This document shows, in pieces, positions 1 through 11,482 of a stretch of 64,000 nucleotides of DNA. This stretch comes from Rhizophagus clarus (lineage: Eukaryota; Glomeromycota; Glomeromycetes; Glomerales; Glomeraceae). Each line of letters opens with the position of its first letter. Within the stretch, counting starts at the first letter, position 1. The stretch spans positions 588,501 to 652,500 of the forward strand of contig BLAL01000044.1 of assembly GCA_015698045.1 (NCBI GenBank), given 5' to 3'. The notes under the pieces are model-generated. The model saw only the letters and a program-made list of their open reading frames with translations, searched no databases and was not told where the DNA came from. A program made the translations under genes and the position numbers.

Positions 1-74
1 TATGATATGCTTAAAATTTTTTATTAGGATTTTTGTCATGATGACATGTCATTAACTGAATTAAATTTAGGCAC

Positions 75-293
75 TTTTATTATTGGAATTTTCTGCAAAC
101 AGTTTAAAAGAGCCAGTAAATCTTGCTTTATTACGATGGTATGAAGAAGTACAAGAAGAAGAGATCATATACAACTGTCCAACTAACTGATCAATATACA
201 TGTGTTTATTTAGATTCGGTTGATATGTCAGTTCACATTATACCAAGAAATAACTGTGAAAATGAATATTTTGTTAATACGTATATTTTTTAA
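75..293 (+). pseudogene. Plavaka-like transposase, C-terminal fragment (copy 1)
   Basis: A decayed stretch whose end reads NEYFVNTYIF followed by a stop at 291-293. The same ending (NEYFVNKYIF) closes the larger transposase copy at 870-2813, and an upstream piece LNLALLRWYEE matches that copy's LNLALIQYYDF. It is therefore the tail of a second, related DNA-transposon copy, cut off by the left edge or already truncated. At least one in-frame stop lies within it. The family assignment follows from the better preserved neighbour. Confidence 0.55.
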
Positions 294-390
294 GGTGTAA
301 AATAAAATTAGATTAATATTCTTAGTATTCATTTATATATGAGTGCGTTTTATGATTTATTAATGAAACAATAAATAATGGATTTAACTT

Positions 391-728
391 GATTATTTTT
401 GATAATTGTCAATATCGCAAATCATCGTTGAGATTATTTTCGATAACTGTCAATATCGCAAATTATCAGTGCGATTATTTTCGATAACTGTCAATATCGC
501 AAATTATCAGTGCGATTATTTTCGATAATTGTCAATATCGCAAATCATCGTTGAGATTATTTTCGATAATTGTCAATATCGCAAATCATCGTTGAGATTA
601 TTTTCGATAATTGTTAATATCGCAAATTATCAGTGCGATTATTTTCAATAATTGCCAACATCGCAAATCATCGTCGAGATTATTTTTGATAATTGTCAAT
701 ATCGCAAATTATCAGTACGATTATTTTA
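391..728. repeat. 41-bp tandem repeat array, 8 units
   Basis: Eight head-to-tail units of exactly 41 bp start at 391, 432, 473, 514, 555, 596, 637 and 678, followed by a partial unit. Each unit carries GATTATTTTCGATAA and TGTCAATATCGCAAA, and units alternate between two endings, ATCATCGTTGA and TTATCAGTGC. Within a unit CGATA and TATCG face each other and could form a small hairpin. The DNA up to about 860 keeps related ATAATTATCGA words. The array sits between two Plavaka fragments. Confidence 0.9.
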
Positions 729-869
729 GAAAAAGTTAAATATTGTTGTATAATTGTGAGATAATTATCGAATATTATCACATTATGTTGACCATCGATT
801 TATAAATACGATATTTATCGATAAAGTGATAATTATCGATGTATATCTTCTGAAAAAATTTCCTGATGA

Positions 870-2813
870 AAGCAACTTTTGGGATATTTACCAATTTTAG
901 AAGCTGCAAATAAAGATCTGGTTTGTGATACCTTTCATAAATCTTTACGTCATTTACTAGAACCAATTATTTTATTAAAAGATGGTATAGACCTTTTTAT
1001 AAATAATGAAAATACCTGGTTTTATCCTAGAGTTTCAACTATTATTGCAGATTGGCCGGAGGCTGCAAGTTTTTGTTTAGTTTATAAATCCTCCAATTCA
1101 AACCTTCCATATCACTCCTGTTTAGTTAAAAAGAAAAATCTTGCAAATATAGACTTATCGGTTAACGATGTAATACTAAGAACTCATGATGAAATGTGTA
1201 AACATTTTGAAAATGATACACAAAGATCTGTTTGCATAGAATCTGTACATAATTTTTTTTGGAATTTACCGTAAGTATGCAAAAGTAAAAATAATTATAA
1301 TAACATATATATATATTAATTATAAATATTTATATTATCAAGGAATATAAATATCTACTTGGCTACTGTTCCTGACAGAATGCATCATTTAGATTTAGGA
1401 TTATTTCATTATCAAATTATCTTCACGTGCGATATCTTAAAATTGCAATATGTTAATGGTAATAAATTAGTTGAAGAAGTAGATCACCGTCTAGCAGCAA
1501 TTCCACGTTTTCCCGGCATTAAAATTTTTTCCAATGGACTGCAGTCAATTGCAAGATTAACTGCTAGTGAATATCGAAGTTTAATGAAAGTCATGATATT
1601 TGTTATTGATAATTTATATGATGAAAATAATAATGAAGTAGATAATTTTGTAAATAATGATGATCTTACGAAATTGTACAAATATTGGAATGAAATGTAT
1701 ATTTTAAGTAGATATGAAGAATTTAGTAAAAGTGACATGGAGAAATTTAATGTATGTATTAAAATTTTAGTAAAATTGAAAATTTAAATTAAATAAATTG
1801 AATTAACATTTAAATTTTAGGATGCAATACATAAATGGGCCCAGATGTTTGTCAAGGCTTTTAAATTTGTTTCTTCTTCCAATTTGAAGTTACCTAAATT
1901 GCATTCATGAGTTTATCATATTATTGACTCAATACGATCTTATGGCGCAATAAATGGCTATACTACAGAAATTTACGAAAGTCTTCACAAATATTTCATT
2001 AAAATACCCTACCAAATTAATAATAAAAAAGATGTCAAACCTCAGCTTTTACGAACTGTAAGTATTTGAAAATTTATTTATTATATATATTTATTATATA
2101 ACTTAAGATGGAAATTAAATTAATAGATAAAACATCAAGCAATATCTATTAGAATGTCTTAACATTCAGTGAATCTGACAAAAACACCTCGCACTTGTAA
2201 ATTTTCTGCAAGACTCTTTGAATTCTCTTTACAAGATGCAAATACATTTTTTAATGAAAAAAAAGATTCTGTAGACAATAAAATGCAGACTGGTTTTGCT
2301 AGATTTATAAGTTGTCTGGATTCATATCTAGATTTACTTGATGGTTTTACAATTATTAGTGAAACCCGAATAAATATATACAGATCGGTAACACTGGAAA
2401 ATGGTGCCATAATGCGTTCTACAAACAGGTATCATAATAAAGTATGGTTTAGCGACATAGCTATTTCAATGGATTCTGAAGAATCAAATGATTATATATC
2501 AGATAAAGGACTTTGTTATAGACAGGTATTTTTCCAATTTATGTAATAATTTATTATAAAAGTATTAATAAATATTTATTATTTATAGGCCTTATTGTTA
2601 GCAGAAGTATTAACAGACCCACCGCTAAATCTCGCATTAATTCAATACTACGATTTTAAATTTAAAAGAAACCCATATTTATATGGATGTCCTCACTTAA
2701 TATTGATAGAATTATATAACTTTGTAGCTATAGAGTCTATACATTGTGTTGTTTACATAGTACCCTGATTTGATAAACAAAATGAATATTTCGTAAATAA
2801 ATATATTTTTTAA
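870..2813 (+). pseudogene. Plavaka-type DNA transposon transposase, decayed
   Basis: Five exons can be read: 870-1270, 1343-1751, 1821-2057, 2127-2525 and 2589-2813, with GT-AG introns of about 63-72 bp. The protein opens at LLGYLPILEA and contains VPDRMHHLDLGLF, DHRLAAIPRFPGIKIFSNG, ASEYRSLMKVMIF, KLPKLHS and YGAINGYTTEIYESLHKYF. This order is typical of fungal Plavaka transposases, a CACTA-related group of cut-and-paste transposons. The N-terminal zinc-finger part and first catalytic block are missing, so the copy is 5'-truncated. In-frame stops are TGA at 1908, TAA at 2160 and TGA at 2766, the first where the family has Trp. It cannot make an active enzyme. Confidence 0.8.
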
Positions 2814-3662
2814 TCACTTGATATAGGAGTTTTGATTTATTTTAATAAAATTATAACTTTAAAAGAATTTATAATCACGTTTTGCATATCATAAATAAAA
2901 TGCAGATTTATTTATTTAATTATTAACAATGCGGGTGTGATATAAATAAATCGTGACTGAAATTTGTGTTCAATTTGTGTTGATAATTCTGGTAAAAAAT
3001 TATTAATTTTGGCCAAATTTCGTTAAATTTGTTAAATTTGTGTTGAATTTGTGTTGAATTTGTGTTGCGTAATTTTTTATTTATCACAAGAGGATGATAT
3101 TTAGTAATTGCATGTATGTACAATGTACAAGATTTTTTTTATAATTTTTTTAAGAAATGTATACAAAATATTTAATCAGAATATAATTGTTTTTATTTTT
3201 AAATATGATATATTGATATGAAATCAAACTAAGATTTTTTTTTATTAATCATGATATTTATATTTAGATAATCCATATTCGCACGAGATTTAATTAATTT
3301 GTTTAATGATGAGAGTGTAATAAATTAAATTTTAATTGAAACGAGAAATAAAATCAAACCAAAGAGGTATTGTTCAAATTTTATTTAAAGTGACATTTTA
3401 CGACTTTCTTTCTACCCAAATTTTTACTCATCCCAAAATCAAATTATAAAAATCAAATCTAATCTAATAATGTTTCACCACACACGTTCACGTCATTCCC
3501 ACCATAACGTCCATTGGAACTGGGTTATAATGGATGAGCTGGTTGACATATGCTGAGACAGAAACTGTGCCTACTACAATATTAATGGTAGAAGCCACCA
3601 TGATTTTTGGAATTCTATTGCCAATAGGTTCATATGACTAATATCTATAATTTCTTTAAGAA
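2814..3662. other. Intergenic, AT-rich; short repeats
   Basis: No recognised gene. A 12-bp word based on GAATTTGTGTTG is repeated three to four times near 3025-3066. On the minus strand 3488-3601 is a 37-residue open frame (MVASTINIVVGT...) that stays open further upstream. It is hydrophobic and unrecognised, and may be a leftover exon, but nothing else supports it. Confidence 0.5.
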
Positions 3663-5007
3663 AGAATTTAAATTCAAGGCAAATGCAGCATAGTAGCCTT
3701 TATCTTTATTAATCATTATTTACTCGATACAATTTACATGAGATAAAAAGAAACAAAAGAAAATAAAACTAACTAAAAACAAAGCTATATAGTCTTCTAA
3801 GTAAAAATAAAGTAATAAAAATTAGTCCAAAGGAATAATTGCATTACACTAAATTTCCCTAGATCTTTCCCCTTGATATATTCCAACCAAAGTAGAAGCA
3901 ACTATGCTAACATAATAACGGATGACATGCCCACTATAAAAATCGACATCCCACCCTGCCATGGCTGTTATTAAGTAGCACCGTTAGATGACCCTTCAAA
4001 CTCAATACAAGATTAAACCGAAGCAATCTATGGTCTGTTGAGTTAGTAAACCTAATAGGTATAAGGATACGTGAGGTCACGCAGAGGGCCAAAGGAGATG
4101 AAAGAGTAAAAAGCACACAAACAGTGTGGTCAGGCACATTGTAAGGCCGAGAGAAAGGGTTCATGAGATAAAGATAAAGGCACACAAACAAAAAAAAAAA
4201 GAAAAGAAAAGAAAAATCTATAAAAGAGAAATCTATAAAAAGAAAAAGGAAAAGAAAAGGAAATTTTAATAATAGAAATTTAAAAATAGCGGGAGGCAAA
4301 AATACGTATTCGAAAAAGAATAATCCAATATGAATTGAGGCCAAGAAGCGCACACAAACGCATAGGACGAAGGTTAGAAATTTCTTTGTCACGTAGTAAA
4401 ATAGAACAAAGAAAAAGGAGATGAAGATGATAATGGAAATTTTTTTGGCGGTGTTTCTGGTGTTTTTTTGGCAGAAAAACCTTGAGCCTGGGGAGGTACT
4501 TGACAATTGGTTTGATCATCACAGAATCTGCAGGAGCAACCTCGTGTAGATTACTTGATAAATCTGGGTCACGTGTCCACATCGATAGATGCAGTTCATC
4601 TGTAATAATTTGCTGATGAAATTCGGCAAGGGAAAAAGAGCCGTCCAAAATCATACGAGAAAGAGTGGCAACATTAGTAATAAGTTGAGCATATGTCGCA
4701 GGCTCAGAGACTATCGGAAGGTCAGTAATGAGCTTCGAGAGCAACTTGCAGCACTTTTTGAGGTCATTTCGCAACTTGTTGGCTTTAGCGTGGTTCTGAC
4801 TAACTAAAGCCTTTAAAGAGTCGAGGGCTTCAGACATAGGAGGTTCCATAACGTTAGTAGAGACCCTAACTAAGCCCTGAGACAAGCTTAGCTAGGCAAA
4901 AAACTCAAAAAATACGAGTAAAAATGATAAAAGTATTTCTAAAAAAATGGACAGAGGGATCAGCGGAAAGAGTTTGGGATCAGCCAGAATTTAGAATTTA
5001 AATTCAA
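3663..5007 (-). mobile_element. 1.3-kb insertion of unknown class with 15-bp target duplication
   Basis: The 15-mer AGAATTTAAATTCAA occurs exactly at 3663-3677 and at 4993-5007, bounding a 1,315-bp segment (3678-4992) that holds one minus-strand open frame with a different base style (G/C-richer, long purine tracts) from its flanks. That suggests an insertion with a target duplication. There is no poly-A tail at either inner edge and no terminal inverted repeat that I can see. Its minus-strand 3' part contains AATAAA at about 3703-3708. The 15-mer contains a 12-bp palindrome, so coincidence is possible. I do not recognise the family. Confidence 0.5.
4280..4849 (-). CDS. Helical protein inside the 3.7-5.0 kb insertion, unrecognised
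   Basis: Starting at the ATG at 4849 the frame reads MEPPMSEALDSLKALVSQ. The first 110 residues look like a real soluble helical protein (LRNDLKKCCKLLSKLITDLP, YAQLITNVATLSRMILDGSF, EFHQQIITDELHL), with heptad-like Leu/Ile spacing. After about residue 120 the composition becomes odd and the opposite-strand sequence is purine-rich, so the true frame may be lost there. I do not recognise a domain. It is the only good open frame in the insertion, so it may be an element protein or a captured host fragment. Confidence 0.4.
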   Translation of the reverse strand: MEPPMSEALDSLKALVSQNHAKANKLRNDLKKCCKLLSKLITDLPIVSEPATYAQLITNVATLSRMILDGSFSLAEFHQQIITDELHLSMWTRDPDLSSNLHEVAPADSVMIKPIVKYLPRLKVFLPKKHQKHRQKNFHYHLHLLFLCSILLRDKEISNLRPMRLCALLGLNSYWIILFRIRIFASRYF

Positions 5008-5192
5008 ATTAACCAATCCATTTAATTGAATCAGAATAAATAGAATATTTCGTACGAGGGTTTTTGGGCAACAGTATAGCCAAAAGTGGAGGAATCTTGT
5101 CAGGGATTACCATGTAAGTAAATAAATAAAATTACATTCATATAAATTAAATGTATTTATCAAATATTCAAATTGATTTTGATATTTGAACT

Positions 5193-5448
5193 ATGTCCTT
5201 TATCGTAAAGGAAACCCTAGGCGGTGGCTGTGGACACGTACCAGCTAAAGATATTATCACGAATTTAGAACGAGATTTTAGAAGAGGCCGGGTAATTATA
5301 CTATAATAAAATTTATAATTAATATTTACGTTCATGTTTTAAATTTGATAATTTTGATCAATTTTAGTCATGCGTGATGATTGTAGGAGAAAGAGAAACT
5401 TACCTACGTATCGTAGAAGATAATTATTTTTATTTTTTTATTTATTAA
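5193..5448 (+). CDS. Small two-exon open frame, 59 aa, unrecognised
   Basis: Exon 1 (5193-5291) reads MSFIVKETLGGGCGHVPAKD and on to RRGR. A GT-AG intron (5292-5367) joins it in phase 0 to exon 2 (5368-5448), SCVMIVGERETYLRIVEDNY, and a stop. Both ends have good splice sites, and the predicted peptide is less AT-biased than the surroundings. No domain is recognised. It may be a degraded piece of a longer gene rather than a working one. Confidence 0.3.
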
Positions 5449-5790
5449 GTGAGTAGCTAGGCCCAGTCTGTACCAAATATCGGCTGGAGACTCACATTTT
5501 TTTTGGACTGTAACTGATACTGACGTCTACGCCATACATCCTAGGTACTATTTTATAAAATAATAGCGAACAAGTATCAAATGTGTATTTTTTTATTAAG
5601 TTATAATAAAAATTAGAATTTACTTTAATTTTTAAAATTGTAAATAATAAAAAATTTGTAAATAAAAATAAATTTGCTTTTCTAAACTTAAAAGAAAAGG
5701 AAAGAAAAGGTATTTATATTATTTTTGATTATTCAATAGTATCACATGCCCCTTGTATATGTTCTACTGCATACGCAGCTTAACGATCGA
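5449..5790. other. Intergenic; small hairpin followed by a T run
   Basis: A G/C-richer island at 5449-5495 begins GTGAGT and ends ACTCAC, which can pair, and is followed by eight T. This resembles a short RNA polymerase III-style unit, but no A or B box or known RNA is recognisable. The rest is AT-rich with no gene seen. Confidence 0.3.
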
Positions 5791-6040
5791 ATAGTAATAT
5801 TACGCAGGTTTACAATGTCATAAATTTTCGAAATATTTCAACCGTAATATTACAGAGGTTTACAGTCTCGTAAATTTTTGAAATATTTCAACTGTAATAT
5901 TACGCAGATTTACAGTTTCATAAATTTGCAGAATATTTTGACTGTAATATTGCATAAATCTTACGATATCAAAAACTTGCATAATATTTGACCGTAATAT
6001 CACATAAATCTTACGAAATTGTAAACTTATGTAATATTTC
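5791..6040. repeat. 50-bp tandem repeat array, 5 units
   Basis: The word GTAATAT recurs at 5794, 5844, 5894, 5944 and 5994, a strict 50-bp period. Each unit also carries a TTTACA or CTTACGA block and AATATTT. Units diverge toward the right edge. Confidence 0.85.
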
Positions 6041-6130
6041 AAAATTTTTCAAAATATTATGCCATAAACTTTCGTAAACTTACAAAATCGTAAACTTACA
6101 CAATTTTTTGCTCTATAAAATTTCCTGATA

Positions 6131-6357
6131 TAACATATTAGAGTTGAATAATATGTATATTAACATATTAGAGTTGAACAACATGTATATTAACATATTA
6201 GAATTAAATAATATATATATTATCATATTAGAGTTGAATAATATATATATTAACATATTAGAGTTGAACAACATGTATATTAATATATTAGAGTTAAATA
6301 ATATATATATTAACATATTAGAATTGAACAACATGTATATTAACATTATCATATATT
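6131..6357. repeat. 30-bp tandem repeat array, about 7.5 units
   Basis: Units of 30 bp built on AACATATTAGAGTTGAATAA and TATGTATATT run head to tail. Because 30 is divisible by three, both strands show periodic open frames (NNMYINILEL on the plus strand, NSNMLIYMLF on the minus strand). These are products of the repeat, not genes. Confidence 0.9.
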
Positions 6358-7309
6358 AATTTACTTCTATATATAATATTGCGCATCATATTAAACTACT
6401 AGTAAGTATTAATTAATGCATATTTTGGTATGAATTAATACTTTCTAAACTTCTTGATGTATATTTTTTTAATATATTAATAATTTTATATATTTTAGTT
6501 TTCAAAAATTAAATATTATATTTATAAAAAAATATATTTTTTATAATAATATTTTTTATTTTTATTTTTTGTTTACTAAATTTAACTATATGTAAAATAA
6601 ATTTTGTTTAATAAAATCATTTTTTGTATTTAAGTAAAGTTATTTAATAATATCAAAAGTATTTAAATTTCAATTTTCTTAAAATTAAATATAATATTTA
6701 TGAAGAAATTTATATTTTCAAATAGTACTAACTTCAAAATTTTTTTTTTAATTTTAAGATATAATAATATTACTTTGATCAAATAAAATCATTTTTTTGT
6801 ATTTAAGTAAAGTTATTTAGCAATATCAAATCTACTTATATGTAAATTTTTATAATGATCAGATTAATATTTGTGAAGTATTGGTTATTTTTATATTGTT
6901 AATTTTTTTATAAAAAATTGTTTTAAAATTTTGAAGTATAATTTACTATTTTGATCAAAAAAATCATCTTTTTATATTTAAATAAATTATTCAATAAGGT
7001 TAAATTTACTTATAATAAAAATTTTAGAATGATTGATTTATTATTTATGAAGTACAGATGAATTTTATACTTTTAATTTTTTATCAATTATTTGATTTAT
7101 AAATTTATAAATATAATTTTAGTTTACTATTTTATTAAATAAAATCAACTTCTTGTATTTAAGTAAGGTTATTCAGAAAGGTTGAAAATAATTGTATTTT
7201 ATTTTTTATAACTTTAAATATAATATTTATTAAGAGATTAGTATCTTTAAATTTTAAATTTTCAATATTTTGAGTATTTATTATATTATAAATATAAATT
7301 TATAAGTTA
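6358..7309. other. Intergenic, extremely AT-rich
   Basis: Poly-A, poly-T and TTTAAGTAAAGTTATT-like words recur several times between 6620 and 7180, hinting at a degenerate repeat of roughly 150-180 bp. No gene or RNA seen. Confidence 0.5.
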
Positions 7310-7324
7310 TTTATAAAAATTTAT

Positions 7325-9160
7325 CAACAAAAAACTTTTTCTGCTAATGTGCTGAACCAAAATTTCTGCAAAAAATTTTTTCAAAAAATTTTTATTCTCA
7401 ACGCGTTTTCTGAAACCAACACACATATAGTTACACTTTATTAATATATTTTTTAGGTCTTTTCACAGCTCTCAAGCTATTAATCCACATATTTTACTTA
7501 ACAAGACTGGAATTAACAAGCTAAAAAAACTTTGACAAATAGGGTTATTTGAAAAAACTGAAGGGTTTAAACTAATAATAACACAGACCACACAATATAA
7601 ACTTAATGATGAAATAGTAACCATTATCTATTCTCATCTTCATGTAGTTCTTGCACTCTCAGAGTTTCAGTACCTCAAAAAACAGGAGCCTCCAAAAAAT
7701 GGGGACATAAATAATGTGTCGACCACTCTAGACTTGGTCATTATACAGGAGATGGATATGGATATTTCATCACCTGCACAGTACTAATCAAATTCTATCG
7801 CATCATCAACACATGCTAAGCTGACTCTTAAAGGCAAAGGCAAGAAGAAGAATAAAAACAAAAAGGTCCTCACTGTAATTCCAGACTTTGCAGATTCATG
7901 GGATGAGAAACCTGCATAAAATGTCTCTTTTTCAACTCTGCCACTTCTCCCGCCTAAGGGCTCTGTTAATATTAAGGCTTTCACCTCCTCAGCATCTATA
8001 CTGGACTCGTCTGGTAATGAAAAGAAAAATAAAAAATGCTGAAAATAGATGTGACTCATATAATTACTGGATATCAGGCTCTCTCTGGGTGCACTTTTGT
8101 TTGAGATATTCTTATATATGATGTACTGGTGAAGTGGGATAATTACACGCATACTTTTCAAATACCTATCCATTTGAGGAAACATTATATCAATCAGTCT
8201 TAAGCGTCAGCACAAATATATGACTGTTTGATGTAGATTAGTTATTTCAGAATTTTTTAGGAAATATGAATCACAATGGATGGCTCCACTTGCTAGTATT
8301 CTCGCTAAATGGTTCCTTACATCATATTTGCTCAAAGAACAAAAAGAAAGAGAGCGATTCCAGGCTGTTATCTTTGATCCTTTATATCTATGATGATGGC
8401 CTCTCTGGTAGAACCCCAATATGAAGCATTTCTGAGTGAATTGAATATTAAAATGTTCAAGAAAATTAAATTCGTAGATGGTAAACAGAAAATTGTCAGC
8501 TATTTTGATACTTGGGAGCACTTACATAAGTGTATTAATAGTCTAACTCTTTAGTTTAGTGTTAACATTTCATGGTGCAAATACCTGCCATTATCTATTC
8601 TTAACAAGAAGAAGAAACAGCAGGACCTTAACTTGAATTTGACTAAGCAATCCAAGAAGGTACTGGTCTTTACGAAAGGCTCTTTCTCTAATAATTCACA
8701 AAGTACTCCAGCATCTGGATCCAATAGGACTACACTAAGAAGTTCAAGGTTGAAGAACTCACACTCTAACCAGCAGGCAACTTTGTCTCCCACTTCTTCA
8801 TGATCCAAAATAAAGCGGAACAGTTGTGAAGGATCCAAGATCTCCAAAAGACAATTATATGCAGAAATTGTTAAAATGCAGGAGATATTAGGGCGGATAG
8901 TTGTGAGTGAAATACAGACTTAGAAAAATTTATGATTTTATAGCTTAGATTTTCACCCAGTTGTAGCAGAATTTTGTTTTTTTTACTTTCATATTTTCCT
9001 TTTATCTTTTAATAATTGTTCATTAATAGTTAGGCAGATGATTAGACTGGCCCTTAGGTTGGGAGTATAGTTTTAGACAAAATAGTGATGTTTATAATAT
9101 CCTTATTTCTCTTAATAAACTTATGCGGCTTTAACGCATTTAAAACTTAAAAAAAAAAAA
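7325..9160 (+). mobile_element. ORF1-only non-LTR retroposon, copy A, with 15-bp target duplication
   Basis: The 15-mer TTTATAAAAATTTAT flanks the segment exactly, at 7310-7324 and 9161-9175. The 1,836-bp insert starts CAACAAAAAACTTTTTCTGC and ends in a pure A run (9149-9160) just before the right duplication, as expected of target-primed insertion of a polyadenylated RNA. It holds only one decayed coding region, an RRM-like protein. About 225 bp of 3' untranslated DNA with AATAAA near 9115 follows. There is no reverse transcriptase or endonuclease. Size and layout match copies B, C and D in this window. Confidence 0.8.
7690..8923 (+). pseudogene. RRM-like ORF1 protein of retroposon copy A, broken
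   Basis: Coding-like sequence reads in several frames. An acidic N-terminal part with a Lys-rich stretch (KGKGKKKNKNKKV) comes first. Then an RRM-like core around 8110-8260 has ILIYDVLVKW and GNIISISLKRQHKYMTV. A block near 8275-8380 (KWFLTSYLLKEQKERERFQA) matches the WFPG-W-L--RK-RE-F block of the other copies. A Ser-rich basic tail stops at 8921-8923. The RRM-like fold and basic tail suggest RNA binding, the usual role of a LINE ORF1 protein. The frame is broken in several places. A LINE ORF1 origin is inferred from layout, not proven. Confidence 0.65.
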
Positions 9161-9199
9161 TTTATAAAAATTTATATATATATTATAAGAATAAATGTA

Positions 9200-9525
9200 T
9201 TTGTAACAACCTTAAAAAAAATTATAAAAAAATTTATAATAAATAAACTTTTAAAAAATATTATAATAAGTGTATTTTTGCCTTCTCAGCAAGTTTGCTT
9301 AGAATGACAAAGATGATACTGAATATTATTTTTGACTTATTATTTAACAAAAACCTTTTTTTACCAAGTGATTGGCAAATAAATATCCTTTTTTGAGAGC
9401 TGGTGTAATTTTATGTAATAAAATTTTCCATTTTTTCTGTAAACAAAAATCTTCTTTTTTTGGATTTGTGTAATGTCACGTGACTTAACTGACCAATAAA
9501 AATGTGCCAATTAGGTTGTTACAAA
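9200..9525. mobile_element. Small inverted-repeat element (MITE) with TA flanks
   Basis: TTTGTAACAACCT at 9200-9212 is matched by its exact reverse complement AGGTTGTTACAAA at 9513-9525. Both outer edges are TA (9198-9199 and 9526-9527), the duplication left by Tc1/mariner-type insertion. The 326-bp interior is non-coding. A related AGGTTGTTACAA-like word (GGGTTGTTACAA) recurs just outside near 9539. The element lies only 24 bp beyond the right duplication of retroposon copy A. Confidence 0.6.
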
Positions 9526-9527
9526 TA

Positions 9528-11482
9528 ATATTTGTAATGGGTTGTTACAATTAGATTTATTCTATTATAAAATAAGTTACTTAGTAATATAAAATTTTTG
9601 ATGTTATAATAAAATTTTGCTTAATAAAGTTTAAAATAATTTGTTTATTAATTATAGTAAAAAATTTAGATTTTAATATAATCTATATATATATTATTTG
9701 GAATTCTACTAATATTTTAAATTTAAATATGGTTTTTTAATAGATTTTTTTTTTAGTAATTAATTTTAATAAAATATTTCTAATATTACAAATTTAAGTT
9801 TTTATAAAAATTTTATTTATCACAATTTAAAGTATTATAAAATATTTATAAAAAACATAAAATTGATAGATTACTTAATTTAAATATAATTTTATTTATT
9901 AGAGATAATATTATTTTAGATTTTTAAAGTAGCATAGCTTTATTATAAACTTTATTATTATAATTTATTAGTTATATTTAATAAGTTATTATTTTAAGTA
10001 ATAATTATTTTTAAGTATTAGTATTTTTTTTTTTTTTTGAGTTTAGAAAATCTGGACTGAGAGAAAATTTTCAAGAATTTTTCCTACTTTTATAGATTTT
10101 AATATTATACTAATTATGAGATTTATGGATTAATCATAAGATTAATTATTTTGCCATAATTTTTTTAAAAAATTTTAATTATATAATTTACTATTCTAAA
10201 TTACATAATAGTTTAAACTTTTACATGATAATTCAATTGATTTTATTTATAAATAACTATTAAAAATTACATCACTAATTTATTGTATTATATTAATAAT
10301 CTAAGTAATATTAATCATTTAAAATTTTCATAAAATTGGATTACTTTTCAATTATATCATGTAATTGTGTTACTATCCGAAATTATGCAAACAAAAAATA
10401 AGAATATGAGAATATTATTGTAAAAATATAATTTGTTTTATAAATATTAAATATAATACTATACTTATAAAAATTAAAATGTGTAAAATAATAGAAAAAA
10501 AGTATTAATTTAAAAGAATTTTTATAAAAAATTTTTTTTAATATACATATAAAATTTTTTTCTCTATATATATAAAAATTTCATATAATAAAAAAAAAAA
10601 TATGATAAATAAACTTTAATAAAAATAAATAATTATTAGTTAATAATAAAAGTTATAAATTGAATTTTAATGAATCAATATATAATTTGCATATAATATT
10701 TAATTTTTGGCAAATTTAATTAATTTTAAAGATAGTAAAATATCCATAAATTTGTGCAGATCTTTTATATTCTTTATATTAGTTATTTAGGATTTTTTTT
10801 ATTTTTTCTTTTAGAATTAAAAGTGAATTAGACATATTTTTGGTATACAAATTATACAAAATATAGAAAAAAAAGTAAAAAAAAAAAAATAAAGTAATAT
10901 ACAAATCAATTATCATATAAATTGATTTATTAATTATATCAGATTACAATATAAAAAAGTGCTAAATTTTGAGATTATGATCATATATCATATTTATAAA
11001 GCCTTAAAAAATAATATAAATAAGTATGCAAATCTTAGATCATATAAGGATAAGAAAAATAATAATTAAATTTTCTAATCTATTATCTTTAATAATATTA
11101 ACTAACTATAAACTTTACAGATAGTCAAAACTTTATAACTAAATTGCAACTAAGCAGAAAAATTATATGATTGATAGTGCATGTATAAAGTAATTTCAAC
11201 TTAATAAATTAGATAATTTAATGTATTATTTATTATTTTGTTAATATTGTATTTTTTTTTTTATTAAAAATATTTATAAAATTTTTTCTATATAAATAAA
11301 AAAACAAATAGTGTATAATAAATATTTACTGCAATTTTATATTAGTTAACAAAAAAAAAAAAAATTTTTATAATATAGTTATGTAAAGAAAATGAATTTT
11401 TATTTACTAAAGATTATTATATAAAAAAAATGTATTTACAGGACTAATTTATAAAGAACCTAATGCTATTAAAAGAGAATTT
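9528..11482. other. Intergenic, extremely AT-rich
   Basis: Nearly pure A/T DNA with long A and T runs. No credible open frame, RNA gene or repeat structure seen. Confidence 0.6.

Noticed and set aside
391-728. CRISPR-like array
   Set aside because: Units abut with no unique spacers, and the genome is eukaryotic; it is a plain 41-bp tandem repeat.
3934-4506. Hydrophobic 190-residue minus-strand protein
   Set aside because: Its Phe-rich middle comes from A/G runs on the other strand and it overlaps the better helical frame in another frame.
5449-5510. 5S rRNA or tRNA gene
   Set aside because: A short stem and T run are present, but no conserved 5S or tRNA internal promoter or fold could be matched.
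6113-6359. Opposing 70-79 residue open frames
   Set aside because: Both are made entirely by the 30-bp tandem repeat (NNMYINILEL and its antisense), so they are artefacts.
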